Shown piece by piece: positions 1 through 13,879 of a stretch of 64,000 nucleotides of DNA. The stretch's first letter is position 1. The number at the start of each line of letters is the position of its first letter. The translations under genes were made by a program, and so were the position numbers. Under the pieces are notes generated by a model. That model did no database searches. It had not been told where the DNA came from and was given only the letters and a program-made list of their open reading frames with translations. This DNA is from Epiperipatus broadwayi (lineage: Eukaryota > Onychophora > Udeonychophora > Euonychophora > Peripatidae), in contig JAQFVV010000142.1 of assembly GCA_028023455.1 (NCBI GenBank), positions 1,926,124 to 1,990,123 of the forward strand, in the 5' to 3' direction.

Positions 1-1010
1 CTGTGTAAAAGTTTGATAATTATATGACTTTATCATATTTCTTCAATTTTTTGCTTTAATAAAATGACTATAAAATAAAACATTATTAACTTTATCAACA
101 CTTAAATCTACATATTTCAACTTAACAAATTCAAATGTACCCCCTTCAATAGTAAATTTAATATTAGCATCAAAAGCATTCAATCTATCAAAAAAATCTT
201 TCAATTTATCTTCCTGTAAAACAAACAATCATCAACATAACTAAGAAATAATTTTAAAAAACCATAAAATTTATTAATAACACTATTCTTTTAAAAATCA
301 ATATAGTCAGAGCACATTAAAGGAGAAATAACATAACCAAAAACCTATCCCTCTTTAATTTTATAAATCACATCATTACACACAAAATACATAGAATCCT
401 CTAATAACAATAGCAAATCCTGAATAACCTTAATCTTATTTGCAGAAAAATATTCAAATTTCTTTAAATCAGTAAAGACACATTTATTTTCTAAAACAAA
501 TCTATTAATTTTTTTATATGTCTCAAACGAAAAAGATACACAAAATTGACCTAAATCTGTATAATTCTTAAACATTATAAATTTTGAAATTTTATCGACA
601 ATTCCCCTCCCTTCCTTGTAAAATCAAAAATACATCTTAAAAAAAAATATCTTTATGGAATTTCAAATTAAAGAAAACATTAGTAGCCAAAACATCACTA
701 CCATAACAATTTAAATAAGTAGATCTAGCTAAAAAAAAAAAAAAAACATTATTTATTAACTTAGAATTTTTTTCCTATCAGGATCAGAATTTAAAATAAA
801 ATACTTCCCATTATTTAATTCTAAAGAGACTTTATTTTTAAAATCATTATTATTTACCAATGCAAAACAGCCACCTTTGTCTTCTTTTAATAGGATAACG
901 TTATTGGCCTTCAAATTTTTTTTTAAGAAAATCTATTTGTTTTGAGGAAAAAATATTTTTTTTCTCTTTCAAGCAACTGTCTATTCAAAATTACACGTAG
1001 AGACTTTTTT
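1..1010 (-). pseudogene. Penelope-like element reverse transcriptase, decayed fragment
   Basis: Minus-strand reading gives discontinuous pieces of a Penelope-like RT. From about 911 down to 765 an open stretch reads ILLKEDKGGCFALV, then NDFKNKVSLEL and NSDPDR, matching the N-terminal 'xxDKG...' block that precedes the fingers in PLE RTs. At 575-345 a second piece ends YKIKEG, followed across one TAG by FGYVISPLMC, corresponding to the block before the catalytic palm. The catalytic YVDD is encoded at 228-239, and after a frameshift 228-43 reads FVLQEDKLKDFFDRL and NIKFTIE, the usual PLE sequence after YVDD. Stops and frameshifts separate the blocks, so it is a pseudogene. The GIY-YIG endonuclease would lie left of the window. 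The call rests on remembered family motifs, not a search; another RT class is possible but less likely. Confidence 0.7.
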
Positions 1011-2727
1011 AATATTATGTGGAATATTTCTACAACATAATAGCAGAAATAAAATTAATACATTTCTATTTCTAAAAATAACCAGGATGGATTTTTACTT
1101 AAAGTTTGTGAATCAAAACTATCTAAAACAAAATTAGATAAATTTAAAACAGATAAAAACATCAGTTTTTTTTATTATAAATATCCTATATTTAAATTTC
1201 TGTTTAATAACAACTTTTAAAATTATTAATGTACTTTCTATGATAATAAATTTTATGGTGTCATCTTACAAAAAATATATGAAGGCTCCGAATTCACAGA
1301 TTATTTTAATAAACTTTTGTTGGTAGGAAACCATTTAAAAATTTGAAGCAGAATTTGATATATGATTGTGAAGCATATATTTTGTAAAGATTTATGATAA
1401 TCTTAATGAGAGTTTTTTTAATCATTGTATTAAATTTTAACTAAGCTATTTTAACTTGAAGTCATCCTGGAAATCTTTATATGCTACAAATAAGTCACCA
1501 TAAAATGATCTGTCATTTTCAATTTTTTAAATTAAATTTGTATCTGCTAATGGTGGACTAAAACTTTCGTCTTGTTTTATATTAATATATGTTTGTGCTG
1601 TTATGTATGATACATATAATTTTGGAGCAATGAGACTGAAAACACCTTGACTAATTCATGATCTTAACATTGAAATTGATAATAGGCGTGAAGATTTTCT
1701 CCCATTATAGTTCGTTGCTATCTGATATAATTTATTTATTTTTTTATATAAAAAAACATTTTTAACACTATAACTATTTGAAATTTATACAAAAATTAAA
1801 CAGATGATAAATATGTTACAGTTTTGTATACCAAAACCCAAAGAATTTGATCTATTCCACTATTAAGACAAAAAAGACTGCATACAATTAACTAGTTCTC
1901 TTCAATTCAAGGATATTGACTTGTAACACTGTATTAGAAGGAGACTCTAAAACATGCAAAGAACTTTATCAACAAATATGCATCACAAATGAAAACTAAA
2001 TTAATATGAATTATAGAATAATAATGAAATAATCTTGATTATATCTCAAAGATTTGGGTAGTAAATTGTAATAATACAACAAAATTGAAACATTCAACAT
2101 TGCTAATGCCCAATTATATTAATATGAAAGTAAGGAAACCAATACTTCAAACTAAAATAGTGCATAACAAAAAATGAGAGAGAAGAGTAAGTTAGTTCTT
2201 TAAATCATATATAAAAGTTCCCTACTTCAAATGTCCTTTAAATTCTATACATCTAGATCATCATTACAAAAAGATAACCTTTAAATTATATAATAAACAA
2301 ATATAAAAAAGAAGCTTTTCCAGCTATGTGTCCAACATTACTGGCAATTTATATAAAAATAGGCCAGCTTTTGAAATATCTTAAAACTAACTAAATTAAA
2401 CTCATAAAGTAAACAACAAATGTATTTAACTTTAGTCTGCTCTTAGGTTTAGCATTGAAAACAACTAATTAGATTTGATTGATTGCCAAAATATAAAGTA
2501 GAAACAAAGGGAATATTTTATTGAATCTAATTTATATTAATAAATAACTAAATATAAAAAATTTATTTAATATCTTTATATCATTAATGTTCTATAATAT
2601 AACAGCTGGTAAATGATTACACAATTGATCATTAACATTTAAATATTCTCAGGGTAAAAATAATTTAATTAACAAACTCAAGTATTACAGTGACCTATGC
2701 ATAGTGATAAGTGATTAAAAGAAAAGG
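1011..2727. other. AT-rich stretch without recognised features
   Basis: Both strands are dense in stops. Nothing beyond homopolymer runs and weak AT-rich sequence was recognised. Remnants of the upstream part of the neighbouring Penelope-like element could extend a little way in, but I cannot trace them. Confidence 0.5.
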
Positions 2728-2832
2728 TGGACGAGAGATGAGCACAGCTGCCTTACAATCAGTTGTCCCAGGTTTGCTGGTTCACTTTCCTGGCCAATGC
2801 TATGACCCATGAGAAAGAAAAAAAAAAAAATT
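2728..2832 (+). mobile_element. SINE-like remnant with A-rich tail
   Basis: The segment contains GCACAGCTGCCTTACAA, then a B-box-like GGTTCACTTTCC and CCTGGCCAATGC, and ends in GAGAAAG followed by a run of 12 or more A. The arrangement resembles the better-preserved SINE-like units at 20.56-20.74 and 42.28-42.37 kb, where AGCTGCCTT is followed by a B-box-like motif, a CAATGCAT block and an A-rich tail. The A box is not convincing, so it may be a diverged or related family. Confidence 0.35.
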
Positions 2833-3035
2833 TGCAAAATCACTTTAAAACAAATAATATATTTTCCTTTTAAAAATGGCAATAACAAATTAACAAAACA
2901 TACTATCTACTTTTATTTTATATGTTTTTTACTAGATTTCTATGACATCTATGTTTATAAGGCTTGGTAACAATATGTTTATGAAGCTACATTTGTATAT
3001 GAATGAAAAGCATTTATTCTTTAAGTATAAATAAG

Positions 3036-3436
<401 letters not shown>

Positions 3437-5353
3437 TCCTTTGAAAATATCAGATGGTTCAAAATCAAAGATACATTCTTTGTCACAGGATAATACTAAC
3501 TTTGCAATCAAAAAAAATATCAATATTCTTCTTATATTATGCTAAATATATATTTCCTACATTATAGTTTTGTTTCTTAAAGTTCCAAATACAGACTTTT
3601 TACACTGATCCTATTATTCTGGAGTATGTATTCTTGTATATCATGTCTATTCTTCAAAATTTAAACTCTCATAAATGATAAAGAAATTCTTTTTTGTTCA
3701 TATACATATAAATACTCACATATAATATATATAAAGCACTAATATAACAAACTCTCAAAATGTATTTTGTGATTATTATTACAAATTATTTATGAAAAGA
3801 AAATAAATAAATTTTACTAATGATAATAACATCAATACATTTAAGTAAATATAAATGGTTTTCATGAGAACAAATGCTAATAAAATTATTGTAAAGCATA
3901 CTATTTATGTGCTATGTATATGCCATATATATATATATATATATATTCATTCATTCATTATATGTATTAAAACAAAATATATATGTATTCATTCATTAAA
4001 CAAACAAAAAAGAATCTGGAGATTGTTGGTTTGCCATAACAACCCCAAAAGAAAAAAAAAACATGTACACTGTATTCCTTTTTTAAAAAACTTAATCATT
4101 TTGATTGATCTTTTTTTTACTATTATTTTTTTAATTGACAGTTATTATAAGAGTTTAGATTTAATCTTGCTTGACTCAGATTAATACGGCAGCTTATCTT
4201 TAGTTGACAAATGCTCAAATTTTATGAATAATAAAAGTTAACATTCCTTCAAGCTTCCTTTATGCTTGTTGAACTAAAATGAAAAAAAAAACAAATATAG
4301 AAAAGTTATCAGATATTTTTTTCCTTAGAATTCTCATCTTAATCTTTAGAATAGGTACAGCAATTCATTTTAAAATAATTTCTTTCTCCTTTCAGGTACA
4401 CAATTGTTGATAATTTTTATTTCATCTTTCAGATGGTAATTAGTTATAGAGATGCAGAGCAAAGAGAAAACAAATTCTTCAGCTAGCAAGTCTTCTTTAG
4501 CCAACCATTTTTTAATATTACTTAATCAAGATAAAGCTCCATTAATTAAAATTTAGGCAGAAGAAAAAATCTAATGATAATAAATTTTGTTATTCCTTTT
4601 CAGTTAAAGTGATTGTCAATAATAATAAAAAAATTACAAGCACAATCCTTTCTTTCTTTGATGCTCATCACTTACCATGGCATCCTAGCTTACACTTTCA
4701 TGAGATGATAAAAGTCCAAAATCTATTGTTAATATAACTATCATTTTTTAAAACTTTCTTTTAAGATTTTACAATTGTTTCAATAAATAAATGACAAATT
4801 CTTATAGATATCTAAAATAAATCTAAGCAATTCATGATACATACAAAACATAAATATAAATTTGCACATCATAAATCCTTTTTAACAAACAAATTACACT
4901 TTTGTAGAATTTTATATATTACAATCATTAGCATTTCTCACAGTGATTTTCATATAGTCTGTTTCTTTACTCTGTATATCAGTATCATATCCAAATCTAC
5001 AATCATAACAAATGTATACTACAAAAATGGGAGTGAACAAGAAAATATTGTCAACAATAAAAAACATATGTACAACAAAATCAAACAGATAATAATCAAT
5101 GAGAAAAAAAATCAACATTTTCTATTACAAAAACAATATTGTGATACATATTAGATAATTTTACAAAGGAAAATATGTACATCAAACTAATAAAATATCC
5201 ATCTTCCTTTACTGATAAATAAATCAAACTTTATGCATAATCACAAATAAAGATCTCTGCTTTCTTATAGTGCCTTCTATCAATATCTATATATACTTTT
5301 AACATTTATCTACATATCATCATTGACTACAAAGATGGACCATCCCTATCTTT

Positions 5354-5356
<3 letters not shown>
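3437..5356. other. AT-rich intergenic stretch
   Basis: No gene recognised. It contains a short (TA)n near 3928-3948. Reading frames at 3855-4184 and 4834-5154 have AT-biased, low-complexity products without recognisable motifs, and I treat them as chance. Confidence 0.5.

Positions 5357-5434
<78 letters not shown>
5357..5434. repeat. (TA)n microsatellite
   Basis: Uninterrupted alternating A/T dinucleotide of about 78 bases. Unlike several other TA tracts in this window it is not flanked by an obvious inverted copy of its neighbouring sequence. Confidence 0.95.
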
Positions 5435-5436
<2 letters not shown>

Positions 5437-8400
5437 TAACCTTGTCTTGTGCATCTTCACTTCCAGATAATATATGATATGAAATAAAACGGGTTCTATC
5501 TCAGTTAATAATTAATAAATAAAATATTCAGCATTAAAATTAAAATGTTTCCCTAGCTCAAATTTAAAATACGAATAAGGTTCAAGTTATAAAATAAATT
5601 AAATAAATATTTTAATATTTTCATGAGACTTGAAGTGAAAATACAGGTGACAAGATAGATTACATTGAGCCAATATCCCACAGGATACTACCTCAATGGC
5701 ATAAGAACACTATCCCCCTTATTACTATTTTAAATAACAAACTCATAGTATTCTTACGACTTTAATAACTTCTACTCACTAAGACTAAACTAATAATTAA
5801 ATCTTAATCTTCTATTTAATAATCTAGCTCAATAAAATAATCTCAGGTTCATAAAGTTTATTCTAAGTAATTTAAAAATATGGTAGTAAAATATGAGAAG
5901 GGATTTTATATCATAATCTACTACACTGAAACTAATAATAATAAATAATAATAATATTCTTCATTGTTTAACTACTACTGGATATCTTTTCTTTTCATTA
6001 TATTTTTATTACCATATAAAATAATAAAATAATATAATATGATCTTATATCTTCATGTAATAATATAATAAATACATGGTAGCATATGATAATCTGATAA
6101 ACAAAGGATGTGTGGCAACTGATAGCATATAATTCAGTATACTATTGTGATAACTGATTTATGACCAATAAAACAATGTAAAATTATAATTATTTAATTA
6201 AAATAATACCAATAAATATTTAAATTCTTAAATAATTCTCTATTTATCTTTTGTGCAAAATTATATATTTGTTTCAATTGTTATGAATATATCAGGATTT
6301 CATGCAGTGAAATGGAGAAATAAACAATCAAGACACAAAAATTTTGAAAAACAAATTTTAACAAAGTTTATTAACAACAACAAATAAAATAAACAATTTA
6401 TGTACACTATTTACAATGGATATCCTTATGTTATTCTTACATTTTTATCTACTAGGTTATAAAAAATAATTTATAGTTTACTTATATCTTTATTTAAACT
6501 TAAGACAAAATAAAATGTTACTATTTGATTTCTCATTATGGTTAACTTATTATAAATATATTTACTTATTAGCAGAATATTTCATCATTAATATTATTAA
6601 ACTATCTTATTTTTAAAACATTCATAGGAAAACATTCTACAGAAAAACAAAATTAACTTTATAATGAGTATGGATTTCTCAAAATATTAAAAAATTTTCA
6701 TCTTGCAAAGTCAAAGATGTTACATAAAATATTCATCCAAAATTCAGTACTAGATTTTAGTGTTTTATCACACGATGTTTATTGATCATAATATATTCTT
6801 ATTTAGCCTTACTTTAGAATGATATAAGTGTAATAATCAATATATTCCTGTTATTCAATAAACAAAAAATATAGTATATACTATGCATATTCCCCACATT
6901 TATTGTATATTATTGTATTTTAAAAATATGCAATACATATTTTTCTTCAAAAAAAATAAAGCATTCAAAAATAATCAACATTCTAAAAAAAATATCTTGT
7001 TTAGATACTCTATTTTAAAAATTTATATTTCATTTCCGAAAATAAATTCAAAATATATTCTATGATTCTTTCCTTTCCTTAGGATACTTTGGACCTTCAA
7101 TTTCAAGTTATAAATTCTATTCCTTCTAAGCAAATAAACCAATCTTATACAAAACGATAGCATAACCTAAGTTCTAAATTATTTACCATTTCTTTTCAAA
7201 ATATCTTACTGAACGATGCAGTTACATGAAATAAAGATAGTGAAACAGATATATAGGATTTAAGGAAGAAAGATAGAGTATCACTCTTAATATATCTCAA
7301 AAACATCATGGCACAGTGCATTACAAGAAAGAGGTATGACCTTTATCTGTCTAATAACCTCTAATACATAAACGATGTTAAAGCTACTTCTTCAGCTTTA
7401 TTTAAAACATCAAATATTTAAAGACATATAAAACACTGTCCAAATAAAATGTGTATCAGTCATAGGGCTTTGTTAACTATGCTGATAACCACATAAAGAC
7501 TAAATGTTATTTCTATTCCTTATCATATCCTATTTTTTTAAAAAATACATCATCTTGGTTTCCTGCTAACTATAGTACTTCCAAGCCACTATCTCAACAT
7601 TATTTCTCAAGATTTTTCTACATCTTACATCGATAAATAACTATCTGCATTTACAAAACAATAAATAAAATTCATTGATAGTTTAAAACAATTTCACTGT
7701 TCCATAAGAAAAGTTTGCTTATTTTTATTATTCTATATGTTTAATCATATACAATCTACTTAGACAATATTTGAATATCCAATAACATGAAAGTTCTAAA
7801 ATAATCACATAATTATTTCTTATTATGTTGGATTATATCACTAATATATAAAAAAAAAAATAATAATTGCCGTATGCATATTTTCAAATCAATCCTATTT
7901 CATAATGTTTTTTTAAAATGTTGTATGAAAATGCGTTACATATAATTAAAACTTTAACACTTCATTCTTATTATCCATAGAAGATCTAAAGAAAACAAAA
8001 ATATACATAATAAATTATTAATAGTTATTATTATTACCAAATAACCCTTTTTATCTGGTCATCATTTTTAGTAGGCTTCTTCCATCCACTGGATATAGAA
8101 AAACATTGCATACATAAATGAAAAGACACATCCATACTTTTATTCAAAAATATTCTTATCTAAATTATTAGATTATATTATAAATTTTATGTTATTAACA
8201 AATTAATGTTTTATGTTTTCCTAATCTTATAAATAGAAAAATTTACATTTAACTAAGTTAGTAAAATAAAAATTTAAAACTATAATTACGTCTTCATTTG
8301 ACCATAGTTCATGATAAAATCCAAAAATGTTTACTATTTTCTCTAGAGTATTAAAATGTTCTCCTCCAAGCGTGTTAAAGTTTAAAAATAAAAATAATTA

Positions 8401-10264
8401 TTAATCCATTTAGTAAAATTTATAGAAAATAATCCTGGGTCTTTACTGTTCAGAATGAAAATTATTAAACTGTAATATTAAAGAATTATTCCCACAAAGT
8501 TTATTCAATATTCTCTGATGCATCACTCTGTTCAATTTAACTTAAGTTATCCGGTAAACTTTTACACAATATTTGTATTTTTATGGATCCATCCTTTATT
8601 TATCTACTATATGTTCATTTTTTATATAGGTTTTATTTCTTAACAAGTTCTTTTTAATTCTTGTAAAATATATATTTTAAAAAAAATGTTTCCTTCAAAA
8701 AGGACTAAACATTCTATTTCTTTCATTATATTTTATGATAACTCATACGTTATAAATATCTTATTCTTTTTTTTAAAAAAAAAACTCCTGGATAGGCTTA
8801 TAAATAATGCATCACAAATTTTTTAGATGGCAAATAGTCTTCTGTTTAAGCTTCCAGCATAATGCCTGAATTATTTTTATATGAGTTAGAATAATCCTCC
8901 GGTTGAGCATAAATAAAGCTGTATTATAATTTAAACATATTTTATTTTGTAGTATATCCATCTCTATTGCATAGTTTAGGTTAAACTTCAGATAAAATAC
9001 TCCTGGCAAGTAACTTTTAAAAAACTAGAAAATCATTTCCACGAAGTTTCTAAATATATTTTTTTTAAACTCTCTTTTGCAAAATACTTTAAAATTATCA
9101 ATTAGTTCTTTTTTTTTTTTTGCAAATAAAACTATAAGAAAGTACAAAATTGACTAAAATAAAAATTTAAAAATACTATCTCTTTGATAGCTATAATTTA
9201 CCTTTCTCTGGTTTCAATACATTATTAATCTCCTCTTATACCCCCGTGCAATTCATATTTATAGTCTGTAAGAATACCTCATTTGATTGGTTGCTTCTTA
9301 CTTTAACTTGAAAACAAATTTACATATTTTCAATTTTTTACAGAATTGAATTTCAAAATTACAAATTATGATGTAATTAACTTAAAATATTATTTAAAGT
9401 ACTGCTTTTAAATCAATCATTATTTTACTAAAACTATTTAAACATTTAAAATAACTTTTAAAACAATTTAATAACTTATTCCATTCTTAATATTCAATTT
9501 AAATATTTTATTTAAACAAAATATTTAATTTTTTTTATTAACTATATTCATCTTTATTACATTATTTAAAACATTACATACGATAGTTAACTTAATATTT
9601 ATTATTATTTACTTTTATGATAGGCAATAATTCCATCCAATTCTATAATATAACTTTTAAAATATTTTAAACTTTGTTACTTTAAATACAAACAAGCATG
9701 TGTGTGAAAGTATGTAGTATACAAGTCACATGATTAATAACTTTGATAGACGATTTTCAATCTATTTCTCTGCCTAGACTAATAAAATTGATATACTTAT
9801 TATATTTAATAATATAATTATAAAATTTGGAAGAACAATTTAGAAAATATAGAATTAAATACAATTCTCACCATCATAAAGTTTATTTTTAAAATGTATG
9901 ATATTAATTTTGATTATTAAATATGACTTTATAAATTTAAATATAACATTTATTACTACAAGTTTTAAACTATTAAAATCGAACTTTTTAAATATACGTT
10001 TAATATTTATAGCTGAGTTATTTATTATGGCCAGCTTTTACAACCAAATGAAATAATATTTTTAACTTTACTTAACTATTTTTTAAATGATTCGCTATAA
10101 TTTTATATACTACGTATTTGCTTTAGCCTCAAATTGTACTTTAAAAATATAATCGACAAACTATAATTAATGTATTAAAATAACATATTCTAAAATTTAA
10201 AATTTTTAGTAATTGATTGTTATGAACTATTACTGACCTATAGGAAAGGGCACAATATATATAT
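5435..10264. other. AT-rich intergenic stretch
   Basis: Almost 5 kb of AT-rich sequence with stops in all frames. Reading frames at 6883-7065 and 8812-9009 have no recognisable motifs. I see no transposon termini, tRNA-like boxes or convincing exons. Confidence 0.5.
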
Positions 10265-10272
10265 AGATCTTC

Positions 10273-10313
<41 letters not shown>

Positions 10314-10323
10314 CTGAAGATCT
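10265..10323. repeat. Palindromic (TA)n tract with perfect 12-bp flanking arms
   Basis: The TA tract is bounded by AGATCTTCAGAT on the left (10265-10276) and its exact reverse complement ATCTGAAGATCT on the right (10312-10323). The whole 59-bp block is therefore a near-perfect palindrome able to fold as a hairpin or cruciform. Confidence 0.9.
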
Positions 10324-10660
10324 TAAAAAATAAAAAAAATTAAAATAAAGCCTATGACAACAATTTCTTCATATAAAGTTTCTCAAAGACAATTAATTAT
10401 TCAATAAATGTAATTAAGCAGAAATTGTGATAAACAATATAATCTCTTTTAAAAATTGTTTTAAAATAAATTTATTAAACATAGTAACATAGTAATATAC
10501 AGTTAAACTTTATAAAAAATTACAAAGCATTCAGAATGAAACTTGAAAAAGTCAATGCAGAGAAAAGAGTATCGTAATAAGATTAAGAGGAAAATAAAAT
10601 TTTCACCCAAATATCATCATGTAGACTCGCAGGTGAACACAGAGAGTCTCACTGCTTGAC

Positions 10661-11366
10661 TTAGTCAAGAAGCTTGATAAAGACAGTTAGAGCTGAGTCC
10701 TGAAAATGACCAAAGATGAGCCTGCAATGTGTCAACCATAAAAAAAATGTTTTAAAGATAGATAATCTTATTGCTGCAAAAGATCCCTTCTTGAGAGTAT
10801 TAGAAACAGAAAGAGCATCCCTAAGATCGAGAGAGACATTCACAACAATAAAGTCCCTAATTGACTTAAGAGCAGGACAAATATAGAAAATATGGAGTAT
10901 TGTCTCATCATATAATCTACACAACTGACACTGAGACAAAATCCTAATAAAGCCTCTGCTGGTCACTAAAAAATAACTTGTTGGGAGAGCATTTAAATTC
11001 AGTTTAAGTACAAAAACAACATGTCTTGCTTCAATGAAAAGAAGTTTCATTTTATGCAAGAGAACTTTATTTAAAACACCTAATGAAGTCAAAAGAGGAG
11101 TACAATGTGAAAATTTTAATTTATAAACATCCCAGAATGTCAATTTCCCATTAAGAACCTACTTGAACTGAGGGTATCAACTTAATAACTGACTTCCATA
11201 AATCAGCAATCCAATAACTTGAAAATGGAGGTGGCGTATCTGTAGAATCAATAACCCAGGGAAAAGATAACTGAGTAAGCTTTAGACAAATTACATGAAG
11301 AAAACATCTCTGGAGATATAGAGTTGATACCGAGTGCAAACCTAGACCATTTAAAAGCTTTGGCAT
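10661..11366 (-). pseudogene. LINE ORF2, C-terminal region with CCHC-type motif
   Basis: Two frames separated by a break near 11147 continue ORF2. The upstream piece reads MPKLLNGLGLHSV and ADLWKSVIK. The downstream piece contains CQLCRLYDETILHIFYICP, a C-x2-C-x8-H-x4-C zinc motif of the sort found at the C-terminus of many LINE ORF2 proteins. The frame ends at 10661. Together with the RT this makes the element nearly full length, but with at least three frame breaks in ORF2. Confidence 0.65.
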
Positions 11367-11460
11367 TTGAATTTTACCAATACTGATGGCTACAACCTTG
11401 TTTTTCCAAAATAATTTTGAACAATGCGAATTTATAGCCCTCTCAAAACACTTTGTTGGC

Positions 11461-12904
11461 CTAATAATTGGTAAATAAATAACTAAGCCTTGAATAGACC
11501 AAAGAGTTCAAGAGGGTAACCTTACCCATAAGTGAAATGTTTATATTGACAAATGATGCAACTATCCTTTTTGTTTTATCAAGAATAATATTTTGAATCT
11601 GCCTTGTAATTACTGAAAGAGATAAAACTATTGGAAAGCCAAGGAAAGACTGAGGCTTGGCTGTGAAAGTTGAAATAATTGACAAACCAGATTTAATTTT
11701 CCACATTGTGGATTTTGTAACCTTAATATAAAGATTAAAAATATTAGAAAAAGAGTCCAATATTTGCAACAAAGCTGGAAGAAAAGATTTATCAGGAAGA
11801 AAGACAGAGACATCATCAACATAAGAAATATGATGAATAGTCTGTTTAAGAGCAGGAACATATATACCAGGCAGTTTAGATTCTATCTGTAAAAGTAATG
11901 GATTTAAATATGTAATAAAACATAATGTGGCAAGAGGAGATCTCTGTGGCACTGAGAGATGCAAATAAAAACCATCTGCAAATTTATCATCCAATGAAGT
12001 AAAGATGGACCTGTTAAGTAGAAGATTGACTATAATATGGACATATGGAATAGGAACCTGATAATCCAGAAGAGACTGAAACAAAACAGAAGGCAAAACA
12101 CAATCAAAGGCTGATGTGAAGTCCAGCTGAACGACCACAGGTTTTGATTTATTATAATGCCTAATATACTCAATAAAAAGAAGAAAAGGCTGAACCGCTT
12201 CAGTTGTTGAATGACCCTTCTTTGCAAATTGAAAATTTTGATAAATGAAGATAAATATTATTTTGTATATGATCTTTAACAATAGATTCAATAGTCTTTA
12301 TTAAAAGAGGTGTCATAGAAATAGCATGAATATTAGATAATGGAGAAGGAGTTAATTTCTTCTTAAGAAAAGGGGCCATCGCCATAGGATAGAGATCAGG
12401 AATATTCACAAAATCATTAGCTAGAATATAGTTCGTAGCTGTAAAGAATGAAAGATGAAGAAGGACAAACCTGGGAATAGCCTGAATCCCAGGATGTATA
12501 TTGTCTGGAAAACAATTTAATTTTTGAATAATCATAGTTTCAGTTATATTATGACTAGAATCAAGCTCAGATTCATTCCAGATGTCACCAATTCTAAAAG
12601 GCAACATTTGAAGCTTATTTTTGAAATGATTACATAGTTCAAGCAACATAATAGGTCCAGAACATACTTTATTTCCTGTGTCAATCATTAAAGGAGTAGG
12701 TCTAGAATAAGCACCTAAAGCCCACCCAATATAACTTCGTGTCCCATTACAATGATTTTGAAGAAAAATTTTAGACCATTTAATAGCCACATAATGAGCA
12801 AGAAATTTCTGTATATCATGATACTGCACTTTAAGTTGCATAATATTTTCTATGGTAGAATCAAAAAAAGAAAGATTAGAAATTTTGCATGAAATATCAT
12901 CCAA
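11461..12904 (-). pseudogene. LINE ORF2, reverse transcriptase domain
   Basis: Two overlapping frames cover the RT. 12904-12200 holds the N-terminal part: AIPRFVLLHL, then SNIHAISMTPLLIKTIESIV, corresponding to the R-P-I-S-L block. 12291-11461 holds the palm: KGHSTTEAV, VVVQLDFTSAFDCV (first catalytic Asp), SVPQRSPLATLCF (usually QGSPLSP; here QRSPLAT), HISYVDDVSVFL (catalytic YVDD), KVTKSTM and SFLGFPI. After that GKVTLLNSLVYSRLSYLF matches the post-thumb region of Tx1/L1 LINEs. A frameshift near 12.2-12.29 kb separates the two halves. The changed Gly in the QGSP block also argues against activity. Confidence 0.8.
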
Positions 12905-13101
12905 TTGCTTAAGTAAAAACTTTGGACCTTTTGTCTTTCTAGTATAAGAATTAATAATAGAACTGAGAATACCAACAAAAGAAGGCCATGCTGATATGGC
13001 AGGTAATGAAAGAATATCTACTTTTTAAAAAAGAATCTATGCCTCTGAAAAAATTGAAGCAGGGGGCTGTTAATCTATTTAAGAGCCTTATTGTAAGAGA
13101 A

Positions 13102-13791
13102 CTATGAGATTGAGCAACAAAGAAAGAAAGTATCAATCAACAATGCAACATGCATAGCCAAATGATCCAAGAAAGGAACAACCTGAAGCTTTGCTGAAAT
13201 GTCAAGGTGAAGTTCAGGAGAATAGTAAAGAAGATCAATTAGAGAAGTGGTGCAATGAGTATAAAAGGAAAATGCATTAAGAGGAAAACATCCTTTACCA
13301 GATAAAAATACTCTATTAAAAAGATGTAGGAATTTATTATTAAAATGCATGTAACACATATTGAAATCACCAAGAAATATAGTTGGATAAGAATTTGAAG
13401 ACAAAAGAGAATTAATTTTATTAAATGTAGAATGAGCAAAGAGGAACTCACTCTTAACATATAAATAAATGATATTCAGAGTAAAACTTTCAAATGTAAT
13501 ATTGGTCATCAAAAAATCATGATCCAAGTGCATGATTTTGATATCATTAAATGCAAGATGCTTACTGACAAGCAAAGCGACACCGGATGAAGCAGATATA
13601 TTAGGAACATAATAAAATGAATCAAGATTTTGCATTAAATCATGAATTCGATAACTGGAATGATTATGTAGCTTCGTCTCTCTGAAGCATGCAATATAAA
13701 AATTGCATTTCTGAAGCCAATGCATTATAGCATAAACTCTAGAAAAAGAATTTAAACTTCTAACATTAACAGCAATAACATTAAGCAACAT
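13102..13791 (-). pseudogene. LINE ORF2, endonuclease domain
   Basis: From the ATG at 13791 (MLLNVIAVNVRSLNS) the frame shows the exonuclease-endonuclease-phosphatase motifs in order: NVRSLN (metal and DNA contact), ETK (catalytic Glu position), SSGVALLVSK, LGDFNM (the GDFN block), SLIDLLYYSP, and FLDHLAMHV (the terminal D-H pair). This enzyme nicks the target to prime reverse transcription. The frame is open to 13102 but then shifts, so it is disconnected from the RT. An alternative in-frame ATG at 13893 only adds TA-repeat codons (IYIYIY), because the original start region has been inverted and duplicated by a palindromic TA tract. I therefore take 13791 as the ancestral ORF2 start. Confidence 0.75.
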
Positions 13792-13836
13792 AATATATAT
13801 ATATATATATATATTATGTTGCTTAATGTTATTCTC

Positions 13837-13870
<34 letters not shown>

Positions 13871-13873
13871 GAG
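13774..13873. repeat. Two adjacent palindromic (TA)n tracts at the LINE ORF2 start
   Basis: The first palindrome has arms AATAACATTAAGCAACATA (13774-13792) and its exact reverse complement (13815-13833) around a TA core. The second, directly adjoining, has CTCGTA (13834-13839) and TACGAG (13868-13873) around another TA core. The first arm is the beginning of LINE ORF2 (ATG and the following five codons), so the second arm is an inverted duplicate of coding sequence. The tracts separate ORF1 from ORF2. Confidence 0.9.
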
Positions 13874-13879
13874 AAAATA

